Notes under the pieces: model-generated
Told to the model about the DNA's origin: nothing
Database searches by the model: none
The model's input: the letters and a program-made list of their open reading frames with translations, nothing else
From: an uncultured Cellvibrio sp.
GTDB lineage: Bacteria; Pseudomonadota; Gammaproteobacteria; Pseudomonadales; Cellvibrionaceae
Direction: 5' to 3'
Length of the DNA stretch: 9,459 nt
Assembly: GCA_946482345.1 (NCBI GenBank)
Contig: CAMLRJ010000095.1
Coordinates: 1 to 9,459 of the forward strand
Made by a program: the position numbers and the translations under genes
In this document: positions 7,517 to 9,459 of the stretch, piece by piece
How positions within the stretch are numbered: position 1 is the stretch's first letter
Layout of the letters: each line of letters starts with the position of its first letter

Positions 7517-7626
7517 TTACCCCACCCTAGCCCCTCCCCTTGGCAGGGGAGGGAACAGATTTCACTTCGCAAAAAGTAGGGAGTAAAGTCCCTCCCCCTG
7601 CCAAGGGGGAGGCTAGGAGGGGGTAA
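7517..7626. repeat. MITE/REP-like inverted-repeat element, TTACCCC-ended family
   Basis: Two 38-base arms (7517-7554 and 7589-7626) are inverted copies matching at about 33 of 38 positions, with TTACCCC at the outer ends and a core of 34 bases. Each arm is itself a hairpin: CCCTCCCC/GGGGAGGG around TTGGCA on the left, CCTCCCCC/GGGGGAGG around TGCCAA on the right. This dumbbell layout is typical of paired REP or small nonautonomous elements. No ORF is inside. It lies 14 bases after the stop of the unknown protein gene and 57 bases before hemB, so its stems may also weaken read-through from the ligA side or protect RNA ends. No T-run follows the stems, so I do not call it a terminator. Confidence 0.83.
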
Positions 7627-7640
7627 TGCGTTTAAAACAT

Positions 7641-8069
7641 TCAACCATGCAAAAACCCTTCATGACTCCATTCACATTTTACTTTCACATTTCCTGATCC
7701 CGGTACATGACAAGCTTCGTGAGCTTCCCAAACAAACGTATGCTTACCGGATAATTCCGTTTCCAAATGCACGGTTGCCGATACCCAATACATTTGACTT
7801 AATAACTTTTCAAAATGCGCAATCCACTGATCCCATTCGTATTCAACGGCTTTGTAGGACGCGCCAAAATGAATGACCTCTGTTTGGTAACGTAAGGATG
7901 AGTCTTGTTGTTTACCGGGTAACGAAAACATTTCCTGACATAAAAATGGCCAGTCTTCCGCTGGAGGTAATTGTAAAATGGCATCGCGGTTATTTTGCAA
8001 GCGCTCATCAGCCACTCTATATGGAGGTACGTCTCTAATACAGCCATACACAATTGATTCTTGATCCAA
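7641..8069 (-). CDS. Conserved-looking hypothetical protein, unrecognised
   Basis: I do not recognise this family with confidence. The product (142 aa from the chosen start) is acidic, rich in Trp, Glu and His, and has no signal peptide or membrane segment, so it is probably cytosolic. Notable parts are VYGCIRDVPPYR near the start, AEDWPFLCQEMF, FGASYKAVEYEWDQWIAHFE in the middle, VSATVHLETELSG and a Trp/His-rich end. The alternation of a helix around EYEWDQWIAHFEKLL and a strand with VHLETE suggests a compact alpha/beta domain. I choose TTG at 8067-8069 because GAGG lies 8 bases upstream; this site overlaps the TAG stop of the SLT lipoprotein gene, so translation is probably coupled. Longer TTG (8096) or GTG (8093) starts would overlap that gene by 13-16 bases and lack a ribosome-binding site. 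The joint transcript suggests a shared job, unproven. Confidence 0.7.
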   Translation of the reverse strand: MDQESIVYGCIRDVPPYRVADERLQNNRDAILQLPPAEDWPFLCQEMFSLPGKQQDSSLRYQTEVIHFGASYKAVEYEWDQWIAHFEKLLSQMYWVSATVHLETELSGKHTFVWEAHEACHVPGSGNVKVKCEWSHEGFLHG

Positions 8070-8080
8070 GAAGATATCCT

Positions 8081-8769
8081 CTAAAAGAACCACCAACCGG
8101 AAGATAATTTTTTTTCGCAGTTCTTCAGTTGGCGAGAATAATTAAATGATCTGTCAGCAACTTTTCGAGCGGTATTGATTAACCAGGTTTTCGATTTATA
8201 AGTTTGACGATTGTAACCACCGTGTCCTTCGTGATACGCCAAATATAATTTGTTGGCATCATTGATTCCAATACCAGTTCTCTTTTTTGATTGTGCGTTG
8301 TACCAACCAATAAAATCTATCGCATCACCGAAGTTGTCACGTCGAGACCAGATGCTTCCGCCCGATTTTTGGTATTCGCCCCACACATCATCTTTGGCCT
8401 GGGCATAACCAAAGGCATCACTTTTTCTTGGCCCGGGAATGATCCACAAAATTTTTATCCTGCCAGGGCGTGCGTTATGTTTGAATTGTGATTCCTGATA
8501 CATAATCGACATCAACACAGGCGCCGTTGATCCCCAGCGTTTCTCGGCTTTTTTAGCTGCTTTATACCAACCTTTTTTTTCTGTAAAAATAGAACAAATA
8601 TTTTCTGAATTTGAAGGTGGTTTGGTTGATGCACAAGCGGTTAATAAACTGACAATGATCATTAACAAAATAAATTTCAGATAATCTGTGTTGGTAGAGG
8701 CAGGCCACTGTGCCTGCCCTGGGCAGCCACGGGGGGCTGCCCCTACAAATAATACATCAACATTATTCA

Positions 8770-8770
<1 letters not shown>
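8081..8770 (-). CDS. SLT-domain (lytic transglycosylase-like) lipoprotein; start uncertain
   Basis: This is a putative peptidoglycan-active lipoprotein of the envelope. A hydrophobic stretch ends in a lipobox, LLTAC. Beyond it is an SLT-type lysozyme-fold domain: APVLMSIMYQESQF, with the likely catalytic Glu in the E-S motif (about 47 residues after the lipid Cys), then DAFGYAQAKDDVW in place of the usual GLMQ region, and LAYHEGHGGY in place of AAYNAGPG. It looks like the SLT_4-type branch. Two further Cys near each end of the mature part could pair. The start is a problem. The ATG at 8768-8770 overlaps the ligA stop (TGATG), but the residues it adds are encoded by a 53-bp repeat and give a lipoprotein signal with an atypically long front. 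CTG at 8678-8680 would give a normal signal peptide (xKFILLMIIVSLLTAC); ATG at 8660-8662 leaves only nine residues before the Cys. Confidence 0.78.
8694..8746. repeat. 53-bp REP-like repeat with terminal inverted repeats
   Basis: The outer ends GTAGAGGCAG (left) and CTGCCCCTAC (right) are inverted with one mismatch. Inside are two hairpins: GGCAGGC/GCCTGCC around CACTGT, and GGGCAGCC/GGCTGCCC around a short GC loop. It is GC-rich against AT-rich surroundings and differs in sequence from the two other elements here. It resembles the widespread bacterial GTAGGGGCAG-type dispersed repeats. It lies between the ligA stop and the signal sequence of the SLT lipoprotein, inside the longest reading frame of that gene. 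Confidence 0.75.

Positions 8771-9459
<689 letters not shown>

Noticed and set aside
7517..7626. Inverted-repeat element as an intrinsic terminator or the end of an insertion sequence
   Set aside because: Stems are strong but no T-run follows on either strand, and the 34-base core has no transposase fragment. A small nonautonomous repeat explains it better.
8291..8491. Plus-strand open frame of 66 codons
   Set aside because: Antisense to the SLT domain, with no ribosome-binding site or recognisable motif.

Overview
The window reads as ordinary gammaproteobacterial chromosome. RimO, HemB and LigA are of the E. coli type, with family motifs intact. A small protein carries a DUF3012-like tail, a family I know mainly from Gammaproteobacteria. 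Base composition is moderate, and short GC-rich inverted repeats sit at gene borders. A Cellvibrio/Saccharophagus-like relative is my guess only. No rRNA, tRNA, CRISPR array, prophage or intact insertion sequence is visible. No stretch above 300 bases lacks a gene; the largest gaps (564-731 and 7460-7640) each hold a repeat element.

Left block, minus strand, in transcription order: rimO (2308-968) overlaps a small GNAT-type acetyltransferase gene (986-732). A 157-bp inverted-repeat element follows (569-725), then a type IV pilin-like gene (563-87) whose start codon lies 5 bases past the element. Bases 1-86 hold no gene I can support.

Middle block, signalling: a plus-strand chemoreceptor with a C-terminal PilZ domain (2441-4465) overlaps tail-to-tail with a minus-strand DUF815-type AAA ATPase (5313-4444). 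Divergent from the ATPase is a CheY-like response regulator with an extra N-terminal helical region (5377-6048). A pilin, a chemoreceptor with a predicted c-di-GMP sensor and a receiver protein suggest surface motility or attachment, but no che, pil or diguanylate cyclase genes lie inside the window to prove a link.

Right block, all minus strand: the 3' part of ligA (runs off the right edge), an SLT-type lipoprotein whose 5' end is entangled with a 53-bp repeat, an unrecognised ~142-aa protein, a second inverted-repeat element (7517-7626), hemB, and a membrane protein with a DUF3012-like tail 4 bases after hemB.

The points most worth a second look are the chemoreceptor-PilZ fusion, three different short repeat elements that each touch the end of a gene (a possible ribosome-binding site for the pilin, a possible truncation of the acetyltransferase, the N-terminus of the lipoprotein), and the unrecognised protein coupled to the lipoprotein. 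I saw no clear undescribed multi-gene system.
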